Source: Eilatimonas milleporae
GTDB lineage: Bacteria; Pseudomonadota; Alphaproteobacteria; Sphingomonadales; Kordiimonadaceae
Length of the DNA stretch: 64,000 nt
Direction of reading: 5' to 3'
Assembly: GCF_003688555.1 (NCBI RefSeq)
Contig: NZ_REFR01000009.1
Span: 62,001-126,000 of the forward strand
Positions 29,954 through 38,110 of the stretch are shown here, piece after piece. A program made the translations under genes and the position numbers. Positions within the stretch are counted from its first letter, which is position 1, and each line of letters begins with the position of its first letter. The notes beneath the pieces are model-generated. The model was not told the origin of the DNA. It worked only from the letters and a program-made list of their open reading frames with translations, and ran no database searches.

Positions 29954-30610
29954 TTAGGCAGCGCCCGAGAGAACCTTGTCGGCCACATAAGGGTTGCTTT
30001 CCCGCTCCGCGCCAAACGTGGACAAAGGCCCATGTCCGGGCACAAAGGTCACATCCGGTCCCAGCGGCCACAATTTGCCGGTGATCGAACCGATAAGCTG
30101 CTGTTGATCGCCCTTGGGAAAATCGGTCCGTCCCACCGACCCCTTGAACAGGACATCGCCGACAAAGGCCACTTTGTGCCGCGGGTCGAAAAAGATGACA
30201 TGTCCCGGCGTATGGCCCGGACAATGATGCACCTGCAGCGTCACATTGCCGAAGGACACACTGTCGCCGTCTTCAAGCCACTGGTCCGGCGTACAGGTGC
30301 GCAGGCCCGGAATGCCGTATTGCCTGGCATGGGTCTCGATATCGTCCAGCCAGAATTTATCGTCCCGGTGCGGGCCGATAATCGGCAGATCGAAGACTTC
30401 CTTGATCTGGGCCGCCCCGCCCGCATGGTCCATATGACCATGGGTCAGCAAAATCTTTTTCGGCGTGACGCCAAGCTTCGCGATTTTGTCCAGAATGATA
30501 TCCACATCACCGCCGGGATCGACCAGGGCCCCTTCCATGGTCTCGTCGCACCAGAGAATGCTGCAGTTCTGGGCGAAGGCGGTAACGGGCACAATCTGCG
30601 CCTTGAGCAT
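29954..30610 (-). CDS. MBL-fold metallo-hydrolase, glyoxalase II-like
   Basis: This 218-residue protein resembles the short GloB/YcbL group that hydrolyses thioesters such as S-lactoylglutathione. The metal motif is THGHMDHAGG, with further metal ligands in HCPGHTPGHVIFF, VGDVLFKGSVGRTDF and FVPGHGPLSTFG. It lacks the C-terminal glutathione-binding extension of classical glyoxalase II, so the substrate is uncertain. The ATG at 30610 gives the family N-terminus (MLKAQIVPVTAFAQNCSI). Confidence 0.88.
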   Translation of the reverse strand: MLKAQIVPVTAFAQNCSILWCDETMEGALVDPGGDVDIILDKIAKLGVTPKKILLTHGHMDHAGGAAQIKEVFDLPIIGPHRDDKFWLDDIETHARQYGIPGLRTCTPDQWLEDGDSVSFGNVTLQVHHCPGHTPGHVIFFDPRHKVAFVGDVLFKGSVGRTDFPKGDQQQLIGSITGKLWPLGPDVTFVPGHGPLSTFGAERESNPYVADKVLSGAA

Positions 30611-31153
30611 AAAACACCTCTTGAAATGCATTCGGCCGCCATTTTTTTCGCCCGTGATAACTCGCCGGGATGCGCGGCGGCATTCCTCCCATTAAAGAAG
30701 ACCGCAGAAAACTGCAATCCCGCCGCACCCTATCGACAGCTCCTGCCCGTTTCAAGCCGGTGGCATTTTAAAGACTCGGGTATGCGTCAGGACGTATGAC
30801 GGGGGAAAAGGCTGAAAGTGCTTTTTATTTCATAAAATATATAAAAAAACGGAATTCCGTCCCAGACCTGTTGCGCTGTCGCAACAGTCGGACGGCATGG
30901 GCCCCTATATCCCTGATCCCATGGTTTTCCCAAAGGCTTCAAGGAGAAAAGCCCCCATTTCACAGGCACCGGATACCGCGAAAACCTGTGGACAACCCTG
31001 CCCTCAGCCACGGAAACAAAAGTGTCATTCACCCAAAGCAAAACTGTAACACGGCGTCCGTATTGCCCTCTGCTGAGTTTGGCGGCTCGGGCAGCCGCCG
31101 GGCTTCCTATGGAACGAAATGTTTCTGTTTCTGCCAATTTTGCGGGGAAAATC
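30611..31153. other. Intergenic region upstream of the repeat lipoprotein
   Basis: These 543 bases hold no gene I would call. Notable items are an AT-rich stretch (tttcataaaatatataaaaaaac, near 30827-30850), a perfect 8-bp inverted repeat at 30868-30887, two 7-base CTGTnAC/T-like words 22 bases apart at 31022-31050, and a 7-bp stem hairpin at 31081-31099 just ahead of the lipoprotein start. The region probably carries promoter and regulatory sites for the lipoprotein/T2SS block. Confidence 0.5.
30868..30887. repeat. Perfect inverted repeat, possible operator
   Basis: CTGTTGCG, four bases, CGCAACAG. It sits just downstream of an AT-rich stretch and is flanked by gtcc and ggac, which can extend it after a short interruption. 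No T-run follows, so an operator is more likely than a terminator. Confidence 0.5.
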
Positions 31154-33976
31154 ATGACATCCAAGTCTTTGAAGTCTGTGCTTCTGGCGGCCGGCACGGC
31201 GCTGGCGCTGGTGGCCTGCGGTGACAGCTCGACCGAGCTTCAATCGCCGGGAACTGAAGGCCCGAACCCGGGCGTACCTGGCCCCGGCGGACCAGGCGAT
31301 CCTGGTGGACCTGGCGGCCCCGGCGGTCCCAGCACCGGCGAATGCGTTGCCGGCACCACCGAAATCACCGTTGGCGGCGATAGGCAATGTCAGCTGTCGG
31401 GCACCATCACCAGCGACATCACACTGAACGATGACAATGTTTATCAGCTCAGCGGCGCTGTCTTTGTCGGTGTTGACGTCGGTGCGGACGGCAATGCCGC
31501 AGACGGCGACCCCGCCGTTCTGACCATCGAGCCGGGCGTGACCATCTATGGCGCGACCGAGAGCGATATTCTGGTGATTTCGCGCGGATCGCAGATCGTT
31601 GCAGAGGGCAGCGTCAACAATCCGATCACCTTCACCTCGGCCTTCGACCTGGGCGTGGCAGACGAACTGGGCCTGACAAGACAGCGCCAAGCCTACAGCG
31701 GCCCGGTCCTGGAAGAGCCCTTCACATCCGAGTGGGGCGGTCTGGTCATCAATGGCCGCGCCGTTGTCAACAACTGCGGCGATGCCCAACCTATCTGCAC
31801 GAACGAGGGGGAAGGCGACAGCGGTGAGTATGGCGGCGACGATGACACCGACAACAGCGGTGTGCTGCGTTATGTCGTTGTCAAATATGCCGGCAACCCG
31901 CTCACGGCGGATGACGAATTGAACGGTGTTGCCTTCCAGGGCGTCGGCAGCGGCACGGAAGTGGACTTCCTGCACGTGCACAACGGTGCCGACGACGGGA
32001 TTGAGTTCTTCGGCGGCACGGTCGACGCCAAACACATTATCGTAACCGGCTCGGACGATGACAGCATCGACTGGACCTTCGGCTGGCGCGGCAAGATACA
32101 ATATGCCATCGTCATCCAAAATCCGAACCAGCCCAATGGTGACCGCGGGATCGAGGCCGACAATTTCGAATTCGGCTTTGACTTCGCACCGCGGTCCGCG
32201 CCTGACATCTCCAACATCACCCTGATCGGTGCCGCCCCGACCTTCGGCGACACCGCGATCGTTCTGCGCCGCGGCACCGCAGCCCGCCTTTGGAACGTGG
32301 TCGCCGATCAGTGGCGCGACGCCTGCTTCGACCTTGACGATGACGCCACCTTCGCGGTTTCCGGTCCGTCCGCCACCAACCGGACCGGCGATCTGATCCT
32401 GCAATCGACCCTGTTCGGCTGCACGGATGCCATCGACGATGAAGAAGGCGATCCGTTCGATCTGAACGTCTGGTATGCGGATCAGCCGAACAATGTCATC
32501 GGTTCAACGTCCCTTTCCAACCGCTTCATCAACGGCTCCGCCGAAGGGGCTGTGACGGCAACCGATCCGTCCACGGTGGACCCCTTCTTTGACAGTGTCG
32601 ACTTCATCGGCGCGGTTCGGTCCGCCGATCCGTCCGACAACTGGACACTGGGCTGGTCCTTCGGTCTGAACCCGACACCGTCCTGTCCGTCCGGCACGAC
32701 GGATAACGGCAGCGGTGGCTGTATTCTGGAAGGCACCATCACCGAAGACGTCCGTCTGGTCGCCGGTCTGGACTATTTCCTGCGCGGTCCGGTCTTTATC
32801 GGTCGCGATATGGGCCCCGATCCGGAAAACCCGCTGGCTGACGGCGATCCGGCTGTTCTGACCATCGATGCCGGCGTTGAAATTGCCGGCGAAGATCCGG
32901 AAACCATTCTGGTGATTTCCCGCGGCAGCCAGATCCGCGCCAACGGTACGCGCAATGCCCCGGTCGTCCTCACGGCGACAAACCGCAGCACGCGCAACTT
33001 CGACACCGACACCTCGCTGTGGGGCGGTCTGGTCATCAATGGCCGCGCCGTTGTCAACAACTGCGGCGATGCCCAACCTATCTGCACGAACGAGGGTGAA
33101 GGCGACAGCGGTGAATATGGCGGCAATGACGACAGTGATGACAGCGGTCAGCTGTTCTTCGTCCGCGTCGAGTTCGCCGGAAACCCGATCACGGCGGATG
33201 ACGAACTGAACGGCGTTGCCTTCCAGGGCGTCGGCAGCGGGACCGAGGTGGACTATCTGCAGGTGCACAACGGTGCCGATGATGGTGTCGAGTTCTTCGG
33301 CGGTTCGGTGAATGCCCGTCACGTGGTTGTCACCGGCTCCGACGATGACAGCGTTGACTGGACCTTCGGCTGGCGCGGCAAGCTGCAATATGTGCTTGTC
33401 ATCCAGAACCCGAACCAGCCCAACGGTGACCGTGGGATCGAGGCCGACAACTTCGAATTCGGCTTTGACTTCCAGCCCCGGTCCGCGCCGGACATCACCA
33501 ACATAACCCTGATCGGTGCTGATCCGACCTTCGGCGATACCGCGATCGTTCTGCGCCGCGGCACGGCCGCCCGCCTGTGGAACGTGGTCGCCACGTCCTG
33601 GCGGGATGCCTGTTTCGACCTGGACGATGATGCCACCTTCGCGGTTTCGGGTACCTCCGCCACCGACCTCACCGGCGATCTGATCCTGCAATCGACCCTG
33701 TTTGATTGCACGGACGCGATTGACGATGAAGAAGGCGATCCGTTCGATCTGAATGCCTGGTACGCGGGTCAGCCGAACAATGTGATCGGCACCAACTCGC
33801 TGACGGCAAACGGTCGCTTCGCCTATATCAGCGGCACGAATGAAGCTGCGGTGACCTCCACCGACCCGACCGCTGTCGACAGCTTCTTCGAGAATGCCGG
33901 CTTCATTGGCGCCGTCGGCCCCGATGACAACTGGACCGCGGGTTGGACCGTCTGGATCGACGGCAACAACCGCTAA
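31154..33976 (+). CDS. Surface lipoprotein with two tandem modules (ElpS-like context)
   Basis: This 940-residue lipoprotein has a lipobox LVAC with the acylated cysteine near residue 21. A collagen-like Gly/Pro tract (GVPGPGGPGDPGGPGGPGG) follows. Then come two homologous modules with a period of 429 residues. Each begins with an LSGTI/LEGTI strand and has SRGSQI, WGGLVINGRAVVNNCGDAQP, DDELNGVAFQGVGSG, ADDGIEFFGG-like and DDDSIDWTFGWRGK-like blocks, rich in Asp/Gly and suggestive of a calcium-binding beta-helix. Conserved cysteines recur in each module. Related proteins lie beside TonB receptors in several phyla. The position ahead of a TonB receptor and a 12-gene T2SS parallels Caulobacter ElpS, a phosphate-starvation lipoprotein whose release needs the neighbouring T2SS. 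That homology is inferred from context, not shown by alignment. Confidence 0.85.
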   Translation: MTSKSLKSVLLAAGTALALVACGDSSTELQSPGTEGPNPGVPGPGGPGDPGGPGGPGGPSTGECVAGTTEITVGGDRQCQLSGTITSDITLNDDNVYQLSGAVFVGVDVGADGNAADGDPAVLTIEPGVTIYGATESDILVISRGSQIVAEGSVNNPITFTSAFDLGVADELGLTRQRQAYSGPVLEEPFTSEWGGLVINGRAVVNNCGDAQPICTNEGEGDSGEYGGDDDTDNSGVLRYVVVKYAGNPLTADDELNGVAFQGVGSGTEVDFLHVHNGADDGIEFFGGTVDAKHIIVTGSDDDSIDWTFGWRGKIQYAIVIQNPNQPNGDRGIEADNFEFGFDFAPRSAPDISNITLIGAAPTFGDTAIVLRRGTAARLWNVVADQWRDACFDLDDDATFAVSGPSATNRTGDLILQSTLFGCTDAIDDEEGDPFDLNVWYADQPNNVIGSTSLSNRFINGSAEGAVTATDPSTVDPFFDSVDFIGAVRSADPSDNWTLGWSFGLNPTPSCPSGTTDNGSGGCILEGTITEDVRLVAGLDYFLRGPVFIGRDMGPDPENPLADGDPAVLTIDAGVEIAGEDPETILVISRGSQIRANGTRNAPVVLTATNRSTRNFDTDTSLWGGLVINGRAVVNNCGDAQPICTNEGEGDSGEYGGNDDSDDSGQLFFVRVEFAGNPITADDELNGVAFQGVGSGTEVDYLQVHNGADDGVEFFGGSVNARHVVVTGSDDDSVDWTFGWRGKLQYVLVIQNPNQPNGDRGIEADNFEFGFDFQPRSAPDITNITLIGADPTFGDTAIVLRRGTAARLWNVVATSWRDACFDLDDDATFAVSGTSATDLTGDLILQSTLFDCTDAIDDEEGDPFDLNAWYAGQPNNVIGTNSLTANGRFAYISGTNEAAVTSTDPTAVDSFFENAGFIGAVGPDDNWTAGWTVWIDGNNR

Positions 33977-33985
33977 GAGCGATTT

Positions 33986-34036
33986 GGACGCCGCGGTGGG
34001 GTGTGCTGACCTGTCAGCAGCTTCGCCGCGGCGTCC
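33986..34036. other. Long stem-loop between lipoprotein and TonB receptor genes
   Basis: Arms ggacgccgcgg (33986-33996) and ccgcggcgtcc (34026-34036) pair perfectly over 11 bases. A smaller hairpin (gctgac/gtcagc, 34005-34018) lies in the loop. About a dozen bases later comes catttttaag. This may lower read-through so that the lipoprotein is expressed above the receptor, or it may protect the mRNA end. Confidence 0.55.
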
Positions 34037-34072
34037 GGCTCAAACGCATTTTTAAGTTGGATGGTGGCTGAC

Positions 34073-36697
34073 ATGAAATCTTTCCATAAGACACTGAAGG
34101 GGGCCCTTCTGGCTTCGACCGTGATGGTCCTGCCGGCCGCGGCTTTCGCTCAAGAGTCTGAGGATACCGCCGGCCCGCAGGATGACATCGAGGAAGTCGT
34201 CGTGCAGGGCCAGTACATTCCGGACGAAAAGCGCGCCACTTCAGAAATCTCCAACGTTCTGGATGCGACGGAACTGGCACGTACGGGGGACTCGGATATT
34301 GCCGTCGCCCTGCAACGCGTCACCGGCCTGTCGCTCGTTGGTGAGAAATATGTTTACGTACGGGGGCTGGGTGAACGATATTCCAGCGTCCTTCTGAACG
34401 GATCCGTCCTGCCGGGCACGGATCCGACACGCCGGGTCGTTCCGCTGGATATCTTCCCGACCGCGCTTCTTGAGGAAGCTCTGGTCCAAAAAACCTATTC
34501 ACCGGAATTTCCGGCCGAATTCGGCGGCGGTGTGATCAATCTGCGCACCAAGGCCGTCCCGGATGAAGGGTTTTTCCGTTTTGGTTTGGGCGGTGCCTAC
34601 AACACCGTTTCGACCGACGACGGTCTGAGCTATGACGGCCCGGACAGCGAAGCCTTCGGCTTTGCCGGCGGGCGGCGCAATATTCCGGACGAGGTTCTGC
34701 GGGACATCACACTTGAAAGCCTGACGCCGGATGAGTTGGAAGCCGCAGGTGAAGCCGTCGCGGCCCCCGCCCAGTGGTCCATCGACGGTGAACCCAACCT
34801 GCCCGATTTCAATTTTGAATTGGCCGCCGGCGACAATTTCACCATCGGCGATACAAAGGTGGGCTTTGTCACTGCCGTGACCTACACCAATCAGTACACG
34901 AACAAGTTCGGCGTCCGTCGGAACTTCGCGCTGGTCGGCGACGGTCAATTGGTGCCGAACGAAAACTTCTCACCCGATGCCTGTCAGGGGGTTGAAGGGA
35001 TAGACCCCGCGGACTGCGGCCTGCGATCGACCGAACAGGATATCAGTCTGAACGGTGTCGTCTCCCTGGGGATCGAACTGGACCCGAACAATGTTCTGAA
35101 ACTGACGTCCACCATTCTCAGGCAGTCAACCAAGGAAGCCACGATCGAGCAAGGCGATTTCGCCTTCGATCCCGGTACGGTGCGTACGCGCAGCCGGACG
35201 GACTGGGTGGAGCGCCAGGTCTGGGCCAACCAGGTGGAAGGCGCGCACACTTTCGCCCTGTTCGGCGACAGCGATACTTTCTTCGATACGCAGCTTGACT
35301 GGCGTTTCAACTATTCCCGCACCGACCGGGATGCGCCGCTGCGCCGGGAAACCGTATACGAGTATGAGGATTTCGACCAAATCTTCCGCTTCGATCCCAG
35401 CCCGCAGTCCGGACGGACAACCTGGGGGGCCCTGGATGACGAGCAGTATGAGGTCGGCTTCAACCTGACGCAGCCCATGTCGGTGGGCACGACGCCAGTG
35501 GATATCAAGGCCGGTTTCACCTATTTCGACAAACAACGGAGTTCGGGTTTCGTCCGCTATATCTTCGATTTCCCGGGCGGCGATACCAACGCCTTGCGCG
35601 AGCGGGTTCCGGAAACCATCTTCGGCCCGGTCAATATCGATCCGAACGGTATCGTTCTTGAAGAACAGTTCGACCCCTCGGATGCGTTCGACGCCAGCCT
35701 GGAAAACTGGCAGGGGTATCTGGCCGCCGATATCCAGGTGACGCCCAAATTGCGGGCGGCCCTGGGTGCACGGTATGAAGACTCCGAGCAGGTTGCCGAT
35801 ACGGTCAACCGTTTGACCGACGAACCGATTGTGGTGATCCAGAACAATTCGCAGTGGCTGCCGGCGGCGACACTGACCTACGAGTTCACCGACAATGTTC
35901 AGCTTCGCGCCGGTTACAGCAAAACCCTGTCACGCCCCGACTTACGGGAACTGACCAGCGCCCCCTTCCTCGATAACGAGCTTGACCAGCTTCGTCGCGG
36001 TAATCCCTTCCTGGAAATCACCGAAATCGATAACTTCGATGCCCGTTTCGAATGGTATTTCGGCATCGGTGAATCCGCCACGATCGGAGCTTTCTACAAG
36101 GACTTCACAAATCCGATCGAGGAAACCTTCTCGTTCCAGGGGGAGCAGCCCTTCCTGACATACCAGAACGCCCTCGGTGCCGAGGTTTATGGAATCGAAG
36201 CCGAAATCGTCAAAAATCTCGACTTCCAAGACTGGTTCGGTTGGAAATGGCTTGGCGGGCGCGACTTCTACGTCAATGCCAACGGCTCATGGATCGATTC
36301 CGAGGTTAGTCTGCCCGACCCGAACGATGTGCCCATAGATGTCCGGAACACCAATCTGGTGCGTCCGCTGCAAGGCCAGTCGGACTTGCTGGCCAACTTC
36401 CAGTTCGGGTTCGAGGATTTTGAAAGCGGCGAACAGGCGGCGATCATCCTCAATTATACCAGCGACCGGATTTTCCTTGTGGGTATTCAGGGCCGGCCGG
36501 ATGTGATTGAAGAACCGCCGATCATGCTGAATTTCGTCTATCGTCGGAATTTCGAAACCTGGGGACGGCCGCTGCAAGTCAGCTTCCGGGCGGAAAACCT
36601 GCTGGATGACGATTTCCGTCTGTTGCAGGGCGACCAGCTGTTCCAGCAGTATGATATCGGTGTCACCCTGTCGATCGGGCTGAACTATACCTTCTAG
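34073..36697 (+). CDS. TonB-dependent outer-membrane receptor
   Basis: This 874-residue receptor starts MKSFHKTLKGALLASTVM with a signal peptide ending near AFAQ. A TonB-box-like IEEVVVQGQY precedes the plug domain (YVYVRGLGERYSSVLLNGSVLPGTDP, EFPAEFGGGVINLRTKA). The barrel ends in IGLNYTF. The GLGERYSS plug type is the one usually found beside beta-helix lipoproteins of the kind encoded just upstream. The first in-frame start is 34061, but 34073 fits the signal peptide better. It lies between the lipoprotein gene and the gsp cluster, with its own strong terminator. I infer that it imports a compound released or captured by the lipoprotein/T2SS system. Confidence 0.93.
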   Translation: MKSFHKTLKGALLASTVMVLPAAAFAQESEDTAGPQDDIEEVVVQGQYIPDEKRATSEISNVLDATELARTGDSDIAVALQRVTGLSLVGEKYVYVRGLGERYSSVLLNGSVLPGTDPTRRVVPLDIFPTALLEEALVQKTYSPEFPAEFGGGVINLRTKAVPDEGFFRFGLGGAYNTVSTDDGLSYDGPDSEAFGFAGGRRNIPDEVLRDITLESLTPDELEAAGEAVAAPAQWSIDGEPNLPDFNFELAAGDNFTIGDTKVGFVTAVTYTNQYTNKFGVRRNFALVGDGQLVPNENFSPDACQGVEGIDPADCGLRSTEQDISLNGVVSLGIELDPNNVLKLTSTILRQSTKEATIEQGDFAFDPGTVRTRSRTDWVERQVWANQVEGAHTFALFGDSDTFFDTQLDWRFNYSRTDRDAPLRRETVYEYEDFDQIFRFDPSPQSGRTTWGALDDEQYEVGFNLTQPMSVGTTPVDIKAGFTYFDKQRSSGFVRYIFDFPGGDTNALRERVPETIFGPVNIDPNGIVLEEQFDPSDAFDASLENWQGYLAADIQVTPKLRAALGARYEDSEQVADTVNRLTDEPIVVIQNNSQWLPAATLTYEFTDNVQLRAGYSKTLSRPDLRELTSAPFLDNELDQLRRGNPFLEITEIDNFDARFEWYFGIGESATIGAFYKDFTNPIEETFSFQGEQPFLTYQNALGAEVYGIEAEIVKNLDFQDWFGWKWLGGRDFYVNANGSWIDSEVSLPDPNDVPIDVRNTNLVRPLQGQSDLLANFQFGFEDFESGEQAAIILNYTSDRIFLVGIQGRPDVIEEPPIMLNFVYRRNFETWGRPLQVSFRAENLLDDDFRLLQGDQLFQQYDIGVTLSIGLNYTF

Positions 36698-36741
36698 CAG
36701 GCTTTGCTGGCAAACCGGCGCACGGTTTATCCGCCGCGCCA

Positions 36742-36771
36742 AAACCCTCCCGGTTCCGACCGGGAGGGTTT
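36742..36771 (+). terminator. Rho-independent terminator of the TonB receptor gene
   Basis: A 13-bp stem (aaaccctcccggt / accgggagggttt) with loop tccg lies 45 bases past the receptor stop codon. It separates the receptor transcript from the gsp operon, which must then have its own promoter. Confidence 0.85.
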
Positions 36772-37041
36772 CCTGATCCGAAGACAAGGCGGCTGCCAGG
36801 CTGGCGAAGACGGATCTGATGGAATTGTCGTCCCCGGCAAGGCATGGGCAAACGCAGCCTGGGGGTGAAGAGAAGGCACTGTCACACAGCTTGGGGTGTA
36901 GGGGCTACACCAAGACTGGCACTTGACAATCGGGCTGACAGTCCGGAAGAAATTGTGATGGGCGGCGAAACGGAACATATGGCGGACGATGCCTCGCACC
37001 ATAAGCGGCATCGCCACCGGGTTCACGACGGAAGGGCTGAC
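36772..37041. other. Upstream region of the gsp operon
   Basis: This stretch, together with the terminator before it, makes a gap of about 340 bases. It carries the presumed promoter of gspC-N. The gspC frame is open back to 36844, and alternative starts (36958, 36979) exist in it. I prefer 37042, where GGAAGGG sits six bases ahead of the ATG. Confidence 0.4.
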
Positions 37042-38088
37042 ATGGACGGCGGTTTATCCGCGATGTCATCGGGGAAAGAGACAGCATCCGGGCGAAAACC
37101 TTTTGATGCCCTGAAACGGTATGCACCGTCTCTGACCGCGCGCGAAGGGCACGGCCCGGCATCCGCGAGGATTTTGTCACAAGGCTTTGTCTCAAAAACA
37201 CGCGGTCTGATGGACGGTGGACTTATTCTTGTGCTTGCCTGGATGATTGCCGGACTTTTCTGGGATATGACGGGCCTGAACACACCGGACGCACTGACCG
37301 GCTCAGCCACATTTCCGAGAGGAACTGGCAGCGGCCAGCCGCTTGCCGTGGCGCCGGAAACCCTGCGCGGTTTCAATCCTTTCAGCAGACAGATACAAAG
37401 CGGGCCTGCCACCGCAACCGGCAGTTCCGGCAGCGGTGAGGCGACTGTCACCGCCGCGCCCGAAACCATGCTGGACCTGACCCTTTACGGCATCCGGCGG
37501 GCCACGGCCCCCTACAGGCGCGACGGTCATGCCGGCGGCAGTGCCATTGTCCGCACCCCCGACGGCAAGGAAAAAGCCTATACCATCGGTGAGGAGCTGA
37601 TTGACGGCGTCACCCTGGCGGCGATCTATGGCAACCATGTGGAAATCAGCCGTCAGGGCACACGGGAAAGCCTGTTTTTTGAGAACGCGGCCCGTGCCGG
37701 GGCCCCCCGCGTGATCCAGGCCGCCGGCCAGACACGCCGGCCCGCAGCCGGCAGCGCACGCGGCGACCAGACGAACCCGCCTCGGGCGGCCGCCAATGCG
37801 CTCAGCGCCAGGGACTTTGAAAGCCTGATGGCATCGGTCACCTTTACGCCCCGACGTGACGGACGCCGCATTACCGGCTGGATCATGCGGCCCACGGGAC
37901 CTGACGGCTATTTCACCAGTCTTGGCTTCAGGGCCGGTGATATCCTCATCGCCGTCAACGGCGACCCCGTCAACACCGCCGAAATTCTGTCCGAGCTGAC
38001 GGCGGAAATATCCGGCAAGTCAAATCTGATCATCCGCGTGGAGCGGGACGGAGTGGCGCAAAACCTCTCCTTCGAGTATTCAGGCTGA
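37042..38088 (+). CDS. gspC: Type II secretion protein GspC
   Basis: This inner-membrane protein, about 348 residues, links the T2SS platform to the secretin and helps choose substrates. One transmembrane helix (GGLILVLAWMIAGLFW, about residues 57-72) is followed by a periplasmic homology region (LDLTLYGIRRATAPYRR, KAYTIGEELIDGVTLAAIYGNHVEISRQG) that contacts GspD N0. A C-terminal PDZ domain follows (GYFTSLGFRAGDILIAVNGDPVNTAE). The long, basic N-terminus before the helix and the Pro/Gly-rich linkers make it somewhat larger than usual. It heads the gsp operon, and gspD follows 22 bases on. Confidence 0.9.
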   Translation: MDGGLSAMSSGKETASGRKPFDALKRYAPSLTAREGHGPASARILSQGFVSKTRGLMDGGLILVLAWMIAGLFWDMTGLNTPDALTGSATFPRGTGSGQPLAVAPETLRGFNPFSRQIQSGPATATGSSGSGEATVTAAPETMLDLTLYGIRRATAPYRRDGHAGGSAIVRTPDGKEKAYTIGEELIDGVTLAAIYGNHVEISRQGTRESLFFENAARAGAPRVIQAAGQTRRPAAGSARGDQTNPPRAAANALSARDFESLMASVTFTPRRDGRRITGWIMRPTGPDGYFTSLGFRAGDILIAVNGDPVNTAEILSELTAEISGKSNLIIRVERDGVAQNLSFEYSG

Positions 38089-38110
38089 TCCCTTGAAAGA
38101 GTCCAATACT

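Noticed and set aside
28664-30799. Long open frame opposite the DUF3667 and metallo-hydrolase genes (711 codons)
   Set aside because: It spans two real genes on the other strand and shows Arg/Gly/His-rich shadow composition.
31081-31099. GC-rich hairpin in the lipoprotein leader as a terminator
   Set aside because: The stem is seven bases with no following T-run, and it lies 55 bases ahead of the start codon, so it is more likely part of the leader.
31025-33691. Two long minus-strand frames opposite the repeat lipoprotein
   Set aside because: They repeat with the same 429-codon period because they are complements of the tandem modules.
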